Part shown: one piece after another, positions 40,118-49,070 of the stretch | Position numbering within the stretch: position 1 is the first letter of the stretch | Layout: each line of letters opens with the position of its first letter | Assembly (NCBI RefSeq): GCF_000734965.1 | Contig: NZ_JMTB01000051.1 | Span: 1-64,000 of the forward strand | From: Trabulsiella guamensis ATCC 49490 | GTDB taxonomy: Bacteria > Pseudomonadota > Gammaproteobacteria > Enterobacterales > Enterobacteriaceae | DNA: 64,000 bases | Direction: 5' to 3' | Position numbers and translations under genes: made by a program | The notes under the pieces: generated by a model | What the model was told of the DNA's origin: nothing | What the model saw: the letters and a program-made list of their open reading frames with translations, nothing else | Databases searched by the model: none

Positions 40118-40501
40118 TTAAACACTGGTGTCAGCATCTGACTCGCCATCGAACAGCTTGCCTTGCATCCGATCCAGTTCTTCTCTCTTTACCCGCTTCA
40201 CAACGCTGTAAATCCACTGTAGTGAAACGCCAAACTTGCGGGCCAGTTCGTGATGGTTGCGCCCGTCGAACTCCAGGAAGATTTCCCGGTCGCGCTGGCT
40301 GACCTTCCAGACCATACCCATCGGGAAATACACGTTCTGCCCGCCCCAGACCTGCATCATGCGGTTGGCTACTGCCTCGCCGATTTGTTCAGCCACTGCG
40401 ATGTCAATCTCGATGATTTCACGCACTGTTGTCGCAGTATGCTGGGCAAGTTCCACCAACAGTTCCGGCCCTTTACTACGAAACTGATTCAGGTCGCTCA
40501 T
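40118..40501 (-). CDS. mor: Mor/C-type transcription activator of a Mu-like phage
   Basis: 127 residues of the Mor family, which activates middle/late transcription in phage Mu. The N-terminal half forms the dimerisation region (QIGEAVANRMMQVWGGQNVY). The C-terminal helix-turn-helix is in RNHHELARKFGVSLQWIYSV (about 82-101). It overlaps gemA by 4 bp (ATGA), preserving the Mu gene order gemA-mor. Its own late targets are absent here, so it may act in trans or be inert. Confidence 0.85.
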   Translation of the reverse strand: MSDLNQFRSKGPELLVELAQHTATTVREIIEIDIAVAEQIGEAVANRMMQVWGGQNVYFPMGMVWKVSQRDREIFLEFDGRNHHELARKFGVSLQWIYSVVKRVKREELDRMQGKLFDGESDADTSV

Positions 40502-40926
40502 TGCTTCACCCCCGCAGCTCTACGCTGCCACTTCTTCAGTTTCTCAATAACGCTACTTGCCTGCTCATTGCTGAGCCAGCGTAACGCGCTGATGCCCGTT
40601 TCCCGTTTAACCCACAGAGACAACGCCTGCTCTGAACTGTCACGGACGACGCCTGCCGCAGCCATTTCAAGCCATAGCGCACGGATTTTTTTTGACTGCG
40701 GATGGCTATCCAGCGGTAAGCCGGACCCGGCTTTCCCGGCAGGCTTAATGCGAAAGCCTTTCTTTTTCATGGATTCGAGCACGTGGTTTAGCTGTGGGAT
40801 ATCCATCCCTTTGGTTGAGGCTTTGCCGGTCAGCCCCTGTAACATCTGGCGGTAGGTATCCTCATCCATCTTGAGATCGCTGCGGGCAATATGAATGAGT
40901 TGAATAAGACGCTGTTTATTCATCAT
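40498..40926 (-). CDS. gemA: GemA (Mu gp16-like) phage regulator
   Basis: 142 residues from ATG 40926 with AAGGAG at 5-nt spacing. It belongs to the gp16/GemA (DUF1018) family: MMNKQRLIQLIHIARSDLKM, DEDTYRQMLQGLTGKAS and the C-terminal block SALRWLSNEQASSVIEKLKK. In Mu, GemA alters host DNA topology and gene expression. It sits between a small membrane protein and mor, all overlapping, as part of a retained early operon fragment. Confidence 0.85.
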   Translation of the reverse strand: MMNKQRLIQLIHIARSDLKMDEDTYRQMLQGLTGKASTKGMDIPQLNHVLESMKKKGFRIKPAGKAGSGLPLDSHPQSKKIRALWLEMAAAGVVRDSSEQALSLWVKRETGISALRWLSNEQASSVIEKLKKWQRRAAGVKQ

Positions 40927-41131
40927 CGCCACTCCTTTTACCTACACCACCGATATAATCAACATATAAAGGGAGCGCTACAGGCCAGCACAGGAACATA
41001 ACGGCCCAACTGATCCAGTGCCAAGCACCGCTATAACGTGAGTAAAACCCTGAACGACGGTGCAGTTCAGCGGTACACCACCCCACGAGACCATACCAGA
41101 ACAGAGCACATACAATAGATTCAGCCATCAT
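40916..41131 (-). CDS. small phage membrane protein
   Basis: 71 residues with two hydrophobic segments (about 4-22 and 38-58), starting MMAESIVCALFWYGLVGWCT. The start overlaps the stop of the 54-codon ORF before it (ATGA), and its 3' end overlaps gemA. No family recognised; the overlaps argue that it is a real operon member. Confidence 0.65.
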   Translation of the reverse strand: MMAESIVCALFWYGLVGWCTAELHRRSGFYSRYSGAWHWISWAVMFLCWPVALPLYVDYIGGVGKRSGDDE

Positions 41132-41292
41132 AAGCCACTCCCCAGCTTACGCTGTTCCTGCCCGCTGACAGGCTGATGTAGCCGGACTTTTTCCCCCTCT
41201 CTGTAACCGATATGGCGGGACATAACGGCTTGCGCCTGGAACGTCAGTAATGCCAGTGTAGTGATGATTGAAAAACGCGATGTGAATCCCAT
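41128..41292 (-). CDS. short exported or membrane-anchored phage peptide
   Basis: 54 codons from ATG 41292, ending in a TGA that overlaps the next gene's ATG. The product starts MGFTSRFSIITTLALLTFQA, a good signal peptide with a possible cleavage after QAQA, followed by a basic tail ending QEQRKLGSGL. The ATGA coupling supports translation. Function unknown. Confidence 0.6.
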   Translation of the reverse strand: MGFTSRFSIITTLALLTFQAQAVMSRHIGYREGEKVRLHQPVSGQEQRKLGSGL

Positions 41293-41742
41293 AGTGTCTG
41301 CCCCTCATATTGTTATGAAAGGCAGTATTTCCGGCGGAAGGCTATTTGATAAAGGAATTAAAACTTCTGTTTAATTCCAAATAGTTTTTAGAAAAAAAAC
41401 AGAAAACCTTAGCGATTAACTGCACAAACGTCACGCTCAGCCCCGCACCAGATGCAATTTTGCTCTGCGGGCACTCAGCTTTGGGTGAGACGTCATTATG
41501 ACAAACAGAAACGGTCGCCAGGCCATAAACACCTCCAGCATTGTTTAATGCTAATGCTGTACGCTACAGGCGCGCTTCACCTTCAGCACAACGTCGTAAC
41601 GCGACTCTGTCAGGTAATACTTGTGCATCAATGAAAAAACAACTGTTAATCCCCTCGAAAAGTGCGTGAAATTTTTAGCACTTATGTGAGGGACTTCACG
41701 TTCAAAATATACAATGGATGAAGCACATATTGTATGTTGTAA
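41293..41742. other. junction region between Mu-like remnant and the permease gene
   Basis: 450 bp with no recognisable gene. AT-rich at 41330-41410. The far boundary of the Mu-like remnant should lie here, but I found no second copy of the terminal repeats. A 7-bp inverted repeat (ATACAAT/ATTGTAT, 41709-41735) precedes the permease stop and may help termination. One 29-codon candidate is listed separately. Confidence 0.5.
41437..41526 (-). CDS. candidate 29-residue ORF
   Basis: A minus-strand ATG at 41526 with GGAGG at 5-nt spacing opens a 29-codon frame, MAWRPFLFVIMTSHPKLSAR and onward, hydrophobic at the start and basic at the end. The ribosome site is near ideal, but there is no homologue I recognise and no overlap with a neighbour, so coding status is uncertain. 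Confidence 0.25.
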   Translation of the reverse strand: MAWRPFLFVIMTSHPKLSARRAKLHLVRG

Positions 41743-42699
41743 CTATTCCCGACCCAACCGCGGCATCACGCGGATATAAATAAGCTCAGTGACCAGCTCC
41801 ACCAGGGTTTGCGTGACAATCACCGCCGGGAGTACTGGTATCGCGCCGGGAACCGCCAGCGCCAGCGGCAGGATCACCAGTGAATTTCGCGTCCCGGCGC
41901 TGAATGCCACCGCCCTCCCTGCGGCAGTTTCCAGCCGGAACAGGCGGGTTATACTCCAGCCGAGCAGCGGCGCGATGATGGCATACAGGAGATAGACCGG
42001 CACAACATGCAGCGCAGCATTTACTGAACTGCCCATCTGCGGCACAACCGAAACGACCACGACAAACAGTACCAGCGCCGTTGCTGGCACAGGCAACAGG
42101 CCGAATGTGTCGCTCACGCGTGAACCATGCTCGTTCCCCTTTGCCCACCACTGAACCAGTACAGCGGCGGCAAGCGGAACGGCAATCAGCCATAAAAATG
42201 CATGGAGAAACGGCTCTGGCTGGGCATACTCTGCCGCGCGCTCGCCGAGAAAAACGTTGAGGTATAGCGGTAACAGGAGGATTTGCACGATCAGCAATGC
42301 CGGTGTCGCCGCCAGCAACAGGCGCGCGTCCGCACGTCCGAGTTGCGAAAAGGTCACAACATAATCGATGCACGGGCATAGCAACACCAGCAGCACGCCG
42401 AGATGCAGAAAAGGTTCATCCGGCAGCAGTATAAGCAGTGCCGTCACCAGCAACGGTATGGCGATAAAATTGGTCAACAGCAAGGCAGCCAGAAAACGCA
42501 GTTGCGTTATAGCCTTGCCGAGTTCGATGATCGGCACCTGCAAAAAGGTGACAAACAGCATGAAGGCCAGCGCCGGATTCACCAGCCACATGAGACGTTC
42601 CGTTCCTGGCACCAGGAGCGCGACGAGTACCGCAACGGCAACCGCCGTGAAATAGATAAAGACCTGACGCTGTTCCAGGGTATCGCGTAACTTTCCCAT
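41743..42699 (-). CDS. SBF/ACR3-type permease (annotated elsewhere as arsenic resistance protein)
   Basis: 318 residues, about ten hydrophobic helices, of the bile acid:sodium symporter/ACR3 superfamily. The segment VLLVLLCPCIDYVVTFSQLG carries the Cys-Pro-Cys placed as in the ACR3 family helix containing the essential cysteine. The second repeat has AFSAGTRNSLVILPLALAVP. No arsR, arsC or ars operator is visible beside it, so arsenite export is only a family-based guess; an organic anion is equally possible. It lies between the Mu-like remnant and the autotransporter. Confidence 0.75.
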   Translation of the reverse strand: MGKLRDTLEQRQVFIYFTAVAVAVLVALLVPGTERLMWLVNPALAFMLFVTFLQVPIIELGKAITQLRFLAALLLTNFIAIPLLVTALLILLPDEPFLHLGVLLVLLCPCIDYVVTFSQLGRADARLLLAATPALLIVQILLLPLYLNVFLGERAAEYAQPEPFLHAFLWLIAVPLAAAVLVQWWAKGNEHGSRVSDTFGLLPVPATALVLFVVVVSVVPQMGSSVNAALHVVPVYLLYAIIAPLLGWSITRLFRLETAAGRAVAFSAGTRNSLVILPLALAVPGAIPVLPAVIVTQTLVELVTELIYIRVMPRLGRE

Positions 42700-43418
42700 A
42701 TAAAAACAAAGGCTACCGGTGAGTTAACAACAGGAAACATCATACCGGATTCGCGCGATGGATTAATCATTCTTACGTTTTGCGCGCTGTCTGCAACTGT
42801 CATGACGTGACGCGTAGCGCAGACACGGTACTGAAAGCGAAATTTGGAATGAACGCGTCATTCTGATACGTCAGGTTTATGTCTGCAGTATGTGTCATTG
42901 CACTGAAGACATTTTGCAAAAAGCGCGAAGCTCTATTTTTAAAACAGAGTTTTCGCATAAAATCCTGGCGAACAGAATAAATGTCTTATTTTCTGTCCGG
43001 CATGGCTTAAATAAAATAAGAAATAATTAAAGCTGTAAAATAAGCAACATTAAGAGTTTAATAATTTCAACAACTCAAATACGCTGTTAACGGCTCACTG
43101 ATTGATAGTTTCAAGCATTGACAGACAACTTGCCTGATGTAAAGCTGGACGTAATAGCTTATATAAAGATAACTACACAAACGCCCTTCCGCCAACCGTG
43201 CATTAAAAATGGCACATGAAGCGTCGGGCCGGCTTTTCAGATATATTCTCTGAAGCCATTTGGTATTATTTTTATTATAGACCAGCAAACCGTTTAAAAT
43301 TTCTTATTATGTCGAAGAACTTCACACATACCATGAAATAAAAAAACAGCGCAACCCGCCCTTTTAATATAAAAATCATGGATATCAGGGAAGTGTAAAC
43401 AGATTACGAGCGTGCAGG
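42700..43418. other. long AT-rich gap before the autotransporter gene
   Basis: 719 bp without a convincing gene. AT-rich tracts at 42930-43080 and 43260-43380 would suit an H-NS-silenced promoter for the adhesin. The only frame of note (a minus-strand one of 73 codons) lacks a ribosome site and similarity. Confidence 0.55.
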
Positions 43419-46400
43419 ATGAACAAAATATTCAACGTTATCCGGAGCGAAGCCACTGGCGCGTGGATCGCGGTACCCGAGTTTGCGAAAGCCCGAGGGA
43501 AACGCACGCGTCGTCGTGCACTGACTGGCTTATCGGTGGCGGTAGCTCTTTTAGTATCAGCACTGACCGGAGCCGCGCCGTCATTCGCCGCGACAGTGAC
43601 CATCGCGGCGGGCGACAGTGTTTATCTTTCGCAAATCTATGGTACTGGCACGACTCAGACAACCCGCTTATCTGATCTCATTTTTAATGGCACCAGCACC
43701 ACACCCGCGACACTCATCGTCGATAGCAATACCGCGCTGGGCTCCGACAGCTGGCTGTTCAATGCCACCGGCTACGCCGTCAACCGTATTACCCTGAATG
43801 GAACCCAGCGGGCAGTCATCCGGTTGCAGGATGGCATCAATATGACAGTAAGCAATTCTGTGGGAGGGATTGTTTCCGGTACGACGACGACTTCGGGTAT
43901 CGAGTTTGTGCTCGGAAATGGCAGTCAACTGAGCTTTGTCAATAACCATGCTAATAATGGCTATCCTGGCCTTATCACCTCAAATTCGGATATCGTGTTT
44001 CGCGGTGAGAATGGCACCGTCATTTTTGATAACAACAGTGCGTATACCTATGCTCCTGCCATTGACACCATGTATAGCGATGTCATCGTCGAAGGCAACG
44101 CCACGATGACCAATAATATCAACTACGGTATTGCCGGTGGTGTCATCCGGACACATTACACGGGAGATATTATTTTTAGCGGTACTGATGCCATGATTAT
44201 TATCGGTAACAACAGCGCAATCAGCTCGGGCGGCGCACTGTTTTCCGACGGTAATGTGCAGTTCTATGGTAACGCTGACATTTATGGCAACCGGGGAGTC
44301 AGGGATACTGCTGGCGCGATTGTCGCCCAGACCGGCCTGGTGATGGTCACTAACGGCATCGATGGCATCAAAGTCCATAGCAACTATTCCAACACCCAGT
44401 ATGCGGGCGCTATTCTGATTGGCAATGGGACGAGCTACACTGGCGGTTCTCTGTTGCATGCCAAAAACAGCGACATTCAGTTCTACAACAACTTCACCAA
44501 TGTCGGTACCGGTTCGACACCGAATCTGACAAATGCGATTGCCAACGCCATCAATATCCGCCAGCCGAACGGCACCCTGAACATTGCCGCCGAAGCGGGA
44601 CGCCAGGTGCTGTTTCGCGATCCGATAACCAGCCTGGCCGCCAACGGTGCGGTGGTGAATGTTGTGGTTGGGATCAACACCACCAACGGCAGCGATGCAA
44701 CTAACGGTAAAGTAACCTTTACTGGCGAAGATTTCACTGCCGGTTCTCAAAGCACCCAATCGCGGATTTACGCCAACACCACCGTCTATGGTGGTGAACT
44801 GGAGCTGAAAGACAATGCGCAGTACGGCATGAATACCAGCAGTACCCGTTTCACGTTGCGGGATGGCGCGACATTAGTATCAACGGGGACGACAGCGAAC
44901 ACCGTGAATGTGCTCGCATCAGGCACAATGAATTTCGCTGATGGTGCAGTAATTAAAAGCAAGGGTGACAGCAAGTTACAGCTCAACGCCAGTAACCGGC
45001 TAGTGGGTGCCGCTGCGGATGATACGGTCACGATTGAAACAGACGGGACCGATCAACTGACGCTCGGTGGCGTCCTGTCCGGCCTGGGGAAACTGGAAAA
45101 GATCGGCACGGGTGTTTTGGCGGCGGGCAATGCTAACCAGTATCTCAACACTGGCGGCTTCAACCTGGCGGAAGGGACGCTGAACGCGCAAAACCTGCTG
45201 CAGACTTTCACCGCGCTGGATGTCCAGTCCGGCGCATTGCTGACCATGGGCAGCAGTGGCGCGAACCTGGCGATCACTGATCGCGCCATGATTGCCGGAA
45301 CACTGGAAAACGTTCAGACACTGACCAAATCCGGCAGCGGCGATCTGCAGATCGCGAACTCGGTGGACGCTAATCGTTTCAATATGACGGGCGGCACGCT
45401 GAAAATTGATGCAGGTAAAACGTTAACTATCGCGACTGACGCGACGCTTGGCGATAGTGTCGCCACACAGGTTGATATCGCCAGCAACCCGGCACTGAGT
45501 GCCGATACCCTGGCTCTGACAGGAAACAATACGCTGGATATCACTGGTTATGCGCCGCAAACCGATGAGAATGTCTATACGCTGGTCAGCACGCAGAACG
45601 GCATCAGCGGTGATTTTAGCTATACCGTCGCCGGGCAGGCGTTGCAGGATTATGTCGATATCGACCACTTCCTGGTCGGCTGGGCGAGAAAAGATGACGC
45701 CGGTAAAAACATCATCGCGCAGTTTGATCTGGTCTGGTTCAACGCGGAAGACAATAGCGCCCACGGCACGTTTAACGTGACGGACGGCAACAGCTTCACT
45801 CCGGGCAAAGCGCTGACGGATAATCTGACTACCACCGCGTATGGTTACGGCTGGGACGGTAAAAGCCTCACCAAAACCGGTGGCGGCACTCTGATTTTTT
45901 CCGCTGTTAACAACTATACCGGCAGCACTACTGTCGATGCGGGAACACTGCGGACGGATATTGCCGATACCCTGAACAGCAGCAGCGACATCATCGTCAA
46001 CAGTGGTGAGCTCGATCTGAACGGTAACGACCAGCAGGTTAACCGCCTGAGCGGCAACGGCGGCACGGTCTCGCTGAATGGCGCGACGCTGACTGCGGTT
46101 AACGCCACCGATACTGATAGCACCCATTTTGCAGGCGATATCGTCGACGGCGAGGTGATAGGTGGTCGCTTCATTAAAACCGGTGACGGCAGCCTGACAC
46201 TGGCGGGCCAGACCGGCTGGACCACCGATACCAAACTAAATGCGGGCGAGCTGATTCTCGACGGCGTTAACGGCGGCGCGCAACTGACCAGTAATATTAC
46301 CGGCAACAGCGGCACCCGTCTGACACTGCAAAACGGCGCGACGCTGACCGGCTGGATCGATCCGACTGATATGGATATTGATGCTGACAGCCGCTGGAAT

Positions 46401-47846
46401 ATGACCGGCGATTCACTGGTCAACAACCTCACCAGTGGCGGGGCGATCGCGTTCTCCACACCAACAAATCATGATTTCAAAACCCTAACCGTTGAAGGCA
46501 ACTACACCGGCAACGACGGGGTGATCGCGATGAACACCGTACTCAGTGGTGATGATTCGCCGACAGACAAACTGACGGTTCAGGGCGATACCGCCGGCAG
46601 CACCCGGGTTACGGTAAACAATGTCGGCGGCACCGGCGCACAGACGGTGAACGGCATTGAGCTGGTCCATGTGGACGGCAACTCTGCCGGTAACTTCGCC
46701 CTGACCACCGGCACCGTGGAAGCAGGCGCTTATGTCTATACCCTGGCGAAAGGCACCGGTACTGCAGCGAAAAACTGGTATCTGACCAGTAAATGGACCG
46801 GCAGTGTGACACCGCCGGACGATCCGGTACCGCCAGTCGATCCGGTCAAACCACCCGTGGTTGACCCGACCGCCCCTGACGCACTGCGTCCGGAAGCGGG
46901 CAGCTATATCAGCAATATCGCGGCAGCCAACACGCTGTTTAACCACCGCCTGCATGACCGCCTCGGTGAACCGCAGTACACCGACAACGCCACCAGCATG
47001 TGGATGCGTCACGTCGGCGGCCATGAGCGTTCCTCTGCCGGTGACGGCCAGCTGAAAACCCGGAGCAACCGCTATGTGCTGCAGCTGGGCGGCGATATCG
47101 CACAGTGGAGTTCCGACGGCCTCGACCGCTGGCATCTGGGCGTGATGGGGGGCTATGCGAATGAGCACAGCAACACCCGAAGCCATCGTGCCGGTTACGG
47201 TTCAGACGGCCGTGTCAGTGGTTACAGTGCCGGTCTGTACGGTACCTGGTACCAGAATGACGCGGACAAAACCGGGGCGTATGTCGACAGCCGGATGCTG
47301 TACAACTGGTTCGACAGCAGCGTGACCGCAGAAAACCGTGACAGCGATGAGTACAAGTCAAAAGGACTCACCGCCTCGCTGGAAGCCGGTTACACCCTGA
47401 AAGCCGGAGAGTTCACCGGCAGCCAGGGGACGCTGAACACCTGGTATGTCCAGCCGCAGGCGCAGGTCACCTGGATGGGCGTGAAGGATAAAACGCACAC
47501 CCGCAATGACGGCACCCGCATCGAAACGGAAGGCGACGGCAACATTCAGACCCGTCTCGGCGTGAGAACATACCTGAACAGTCACCACAAAATGGATGAC
47601 GGTAAACAGCGTGAGTTCCGGCCGTTCGTGGAAGTGAACTGGATCCACAACACCGAAGCCTTTGGCGTGAAGATGGACGGCACCCGGGTCAGCCGTGACG
47701 GCGCCCGCAACCTGGGTGAAATCCGCACCGGCGTGGAAGGCAAACTGAACGACCGCCTGAGCGTGTGGGGCAACGTGGGTGTGCAGATGGGTGACAAAGG
47801 CTACAGCAACACCCAGGGCATGCTGGGGGTGAAATACAGCTGGTAA
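43419..47846 (+). CDS. large AIDA-type autotransporter adhesin
   Basis: 1475 residues. It starts with an extended signal peptide region (MNKIFNVIRSEATGAWIAVP) and a hydrophobic core ending SFAA near residue 58. Passenger part 1 (about 60-480) has Chlamydia Pmp-like units with NNSA and GGAL/GAI motifs. Part 2 (about 550-950) carries passenger-associated repeats such as LTKTGGGTLIFSAVNNYTG (about 816) and FIKTGDGSLTLAG (about 917). A Pro-rich hinge (about 1130-1150) leads to a barrel domain ending GVKYSW. No protease motif is visible, so adhesion is the likely role. Flanked by phage DNA on both sides at some distance. Confidence 0.92.
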   Translation: MNKIFNVIRSEATGAWIAVPEFAKARGKRTRRRALTGLSVAVALLVSALTGAAPSFAATVTIAAGDSVYLSQIYGTGTTQTTRLSDLIFNGTSTTPATLIVDSNTALGSDSWLFNATGYAVNRITLNGTQRAVIRLQDGINMTVSNSVGGIVSGTTTTSGIEFVLGNGSQLSFVNNHANNGYPGLITSNSDIVFRGENGTVIFDNNSAYTYAPAIDTMYSDVIVEGNATMTNNINYGIAGGVIRTHYTGDIIFSGTDAMIIIGNNSAISSGGALFSDGNVQFYGNADIYGNRGVRDTAGAIVAQTGLVMVTNGIDGIKVHSNYSNTQYAGAILIGNGTSYTGGSLLHAKNSDIQFYNNFTNVGTGSTPNLTNAIANAINIRQPNGTLNIAAEAGRQVLFRDPITSLAANGAVVNVVVGINTTNGSDATNGKVTFTGEDFTAGSQSTQSRIYANTTVYGGELELKDNAQYGMNTSSTRFTLRDGATLVSTGTTANTVNVLASGTMNFADGAVIKSKGDSKLQLNASNRLVGAAADDTVTIETDGTDQLTLGGVLSGLGKLEKIGTGVLAAGNANQYLNTGGFNLAEGTLNAQNLLQTFTALDVQSGALLTMGSSGANLAITDRAMIAGTLENVQTLTKSGSGDLQIANSVDANRFNMTGGTLKIDAGKTLTIATDATLGDSVATQVDIASNPALSADTLALTGNNTLDITGYAPQTDENVYTLVSTQNGISGDFSYTVAGQALQDYVDIDHFLVGWARKDDAGKNIIAQFDLVWFNAEDNSAHGTFNVTDGNSFTPGKALTDNLTTTAYGYGWDGKSLTKTGGGTLIFSAVNNYTGSTTVDAGTLRTDIADTLNSSSDIIVNSGELDLNGNDQQVNRLSGNGGTVSLNGATLTAVNATDTDSTHFAGDIVDGEVIGGRFIKTGDGSLTLAGQTGWTTDTKLNAGELILDGVNGGAQLTSNITGNSGTRLTLQNGATLTGWIDPTDMDIDADSRWNMTGDSLVNNLTSGGAIAFSTPTNHDFKTLTVEGNYTGNDGVIAMNTVLSGDDSPTDKLTVQGDTAGSTRVTVNNVGGTGAQTVNGIELVHVDGNSAGNFALTTGTVEAGAYVYTLAKGTGTAAKNWYLTSKWTGSVTPPDDPVPPVDPVKPPVVDPTAPDALRPEAGSYISNIAAANTLFNHRLHDRLGEPQYTDNATSMWMRHVGGHERSSAGDGQLKTRSNRYVLQLGGDIAQWSSDGLDRWHLGVMGGYANEHSNTRSHRAGYGSDGRVSGYSAGLYGTWYQNDADKTGAYVDSRMLYNWFDSSVTAENRDSDEYKSKGLTASLEAGYTLKAGEFTGSQGTLNTWYVQPQAQVTWMGVKDKTHTRNDGTRIETEGDGNIQTRLGVRTYLNSHHKMDDGKQREFRPFVEVNWIHNTEAFGVKMDGTRVSRDGARNLGEIRTGVEGKLNDRLSVWGNVGVQMGDKGYSNTQGMLGVKYSW

Positions 47847-47930
47847 TCATCAGTCAATAAGGAATTGGGATAGCACCGCCTAAGCGAAATTTTTCTATGG
47901 GGAAATGTTTGAAGTGGTGCCGGTAATAGG

Positions 47931-47974
47931 AGTAAAACGTACCAAACAATTCATTGTATTTGTTACGTTTTACT
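47931..47974. repeat. 44-bp near-perfect palindrome
   Basis: Arms AGTAAAACGTA (47931-47941) and TACGTTTTACT (47964-47974) are perfect 11-bp inverted repeats. The interior also pairs largely (CAAA with TTTG, CAAT with ATTG). A T-rich tail (TTTTTATAATTTT) follows on the plus strand. It lies 85 bp after the autotransporter stop and 70 bp before the prophage lysis genes. It may be the adhesin's terminator, or part of the prophage attachment region. Confidence 0.7.
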
Positions 47975-48044
47975 TTTTATAATTTTCAAGATACCCGAAT
48001 TGATACCCGTTTTTATTTCACTCCCGAAAGAGGAACAAAACGCG

Positions 48045-48287
48045 CTATTCCGTGGCCTTATACCAGGCCTGCCAGCGGTACTTATCCAGCCGTAACTGGC
48101 GCAGGCATTCAGCAGTTTCAATGTCGGCCTGCAGGTCTTCGTCGCTATTAGTACCTGCTTTACTCGCTCCCCTGCACGGCTCCTGCATCAAATCCGCTGA
48201 TGGAGTTGGCCGCGTCGAGGGAGCGCTGACGCAGCTGCACAGCGCGAGTGTCAAACTTGCAATTAGTATGGTTCGGATCCTGGACAT
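48045..48287 (-). CDS. Rz1-like outer-membrane spanin lipoprotein
   Basis: 80 residues. A signal peptide with lipobox LCSC (Cys19) is followed by a Pro/Ser-rich stretch (SAPSTRPTPSAD), typical of Rz1. It starts inside the Rz gene in another frame and runs 115 bp past the Rz stop, an overlapping rather than fully nested arrangement. With Rz it bridges the periplasm to fuse inner and outer membranes at lysis. Last gene of the prophage late cluster. Confidence 0.85.
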   Translation of the reverse strand: MSRIRTILIASLTLALCSCVSAPSTRPTPSADLMQEPCRGASKAGTNSDEDLQADIETAECLRQLRLDKYRWQAWYKATE

Positions 48288-48534
48288 ATTTCACCACATC
48301 ACGGTAAACGGTTCGGTAAATAACTTTGCCCTCGTCACTGGCTACCGCCGCTTTCTGCTCGTCGCGGGCTACAGTCTTCGCAGCTTTAACGCCCTTTTTC
48401 TGGTATTCACTGTTCACTTTGTCGCTGTGTGCATACCAGCCCTTCAGGTATCCGGCGTAATATGTGCCAGCAAAAAAAGCCAGCAGCGCAGCGAGTATTG
48501 CGGACAGTGCTAACAGTTTCGCTTTAAGAGTCAC
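48160..48534 (-). CDS. Rz-like inner-membrane spanin
   Basis: 124 residues from a GTG at 48534 that overlaps the endolysin stop (GTGA) and has GGGAG at about 8-nt spacing; an ATG six codons earlier is possible. One N-terminal transmembrane helix (about 5-28, LLALSAILAALLAFFAGTYY) is followed by a charged periplasmic coiled-coil segment (DKVNSEYQKKGVKAAKTVAR). It works with the overlapping Rz1. Confidence 0.85.
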   Translation of the reverse strand: MTLKAKLLALSAILAALLAFFAGTYYAGYLKGWYAHSDKVNSEYQKKGVKAAKTVARDEQKAAVASDEGKVIYRTVYRDVVKYVQDPNHTNCKFDTRAVQLRQRSLDAANSISGFDAGAVQGSE

Positions 48535-49070
48535 TTGTCTATCTCCCAGCACGCCAGCGCACTTTCCTGATCCCGTCGGTCAACCTGACCATAGCAACCA
48601 TCTTTCTGGCCTTTGGTTAACCTGCAATCCCGGCCGCCGTCGAATATCCAGCGCCGTATTTCTGCGCATGCGCCTAAACGGTCGCCTGCGTTAATTTTTG
48701 CGTAGAATGTCGAGGTGAAGCATTTTGCCGGGCCGATGTTGTAGGGGCAAAACGAGGCGATACCAACCTTTTGCGGTGGCGTCAGCGGCACCCTGATATT
48801 GCGATCCACCCAGGCAAGCGCTTTATCGCGCTCGATGGCGTTTACACGCTGGCATTCTGTCTTTGTCGCTGTCTGGCCTTTGATGACGCGTTTACCGTCA
48901 ATAACTGTCACTCCGTGGCAAAGAGACCAAATACCCCCGGGGTCGACAACGGCGGTATAGACATTGCCCTCTTGCTCATAAGTGAACTGGTCAAACAGTA
49001 CCGGTGCGGAGGCTCCGGCAGCGAGTAGCGCCAACATCGCGGCGCTGAGCTTAGTCCTGCTGGTGGTCAT
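48531..49070 (-). CDS. SAR endolysin (T4-lysozyme-like, GH24)
   Basis: 179 residues from ATG 49070, which has AGAGG upstream and overlaps the holin end by 20 bp. The N-terminal segment [20 protein letters not shown] is a weakly hydrophobic, Ala/Gly/Ser-rich signal-anchor-release helix. The GH24 active site is Glu34 (in YEQEGNVY), Asp43 (VVDPGG) and, at the usual Thr position, Ser49 (IWSLCHG). Several Cys residues could cage the membrane-tethered form. It cleaves the glycan strands during lysis. Confidence 0.92.
   Translation of the reverse strand: MTTSRTKLSAAMLALLAAGASAPVLFDQFTYEQEGNVYTAVVDPGGIWSLCHGVTVIDGKRVIKGQTATKTECQRVNAIERDKALAWVDRNIRVPLTPPQKVGIASFCPYNIGPAKCFTSTFYAKINAGDRLGACAEIRRWIFDGGRDCRLTKGQKDGCYGQVDRRDQESALACWEIDK

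Noticed and set aside
43067..43288. 73-codon minus-strand frame in the gap before the adhesin
   Set aside because: No ribosome site and no similarity; a start near AT-rich promoter DNA is expected by chance.
43980..44759. 259-codon open frame antisense to the adhesin passenger
   Set aside because: A by-product of repetitive, stop-poor passenger codons; no ribosome site, no recognisable domain, and the sense gene has signal peptide and barrel.
47931..47974. Reading the palindrome as a dif/XerCD site
   Set aside because: Neither arm resembles the XerC or XerD half-site of enterobacterial dif.
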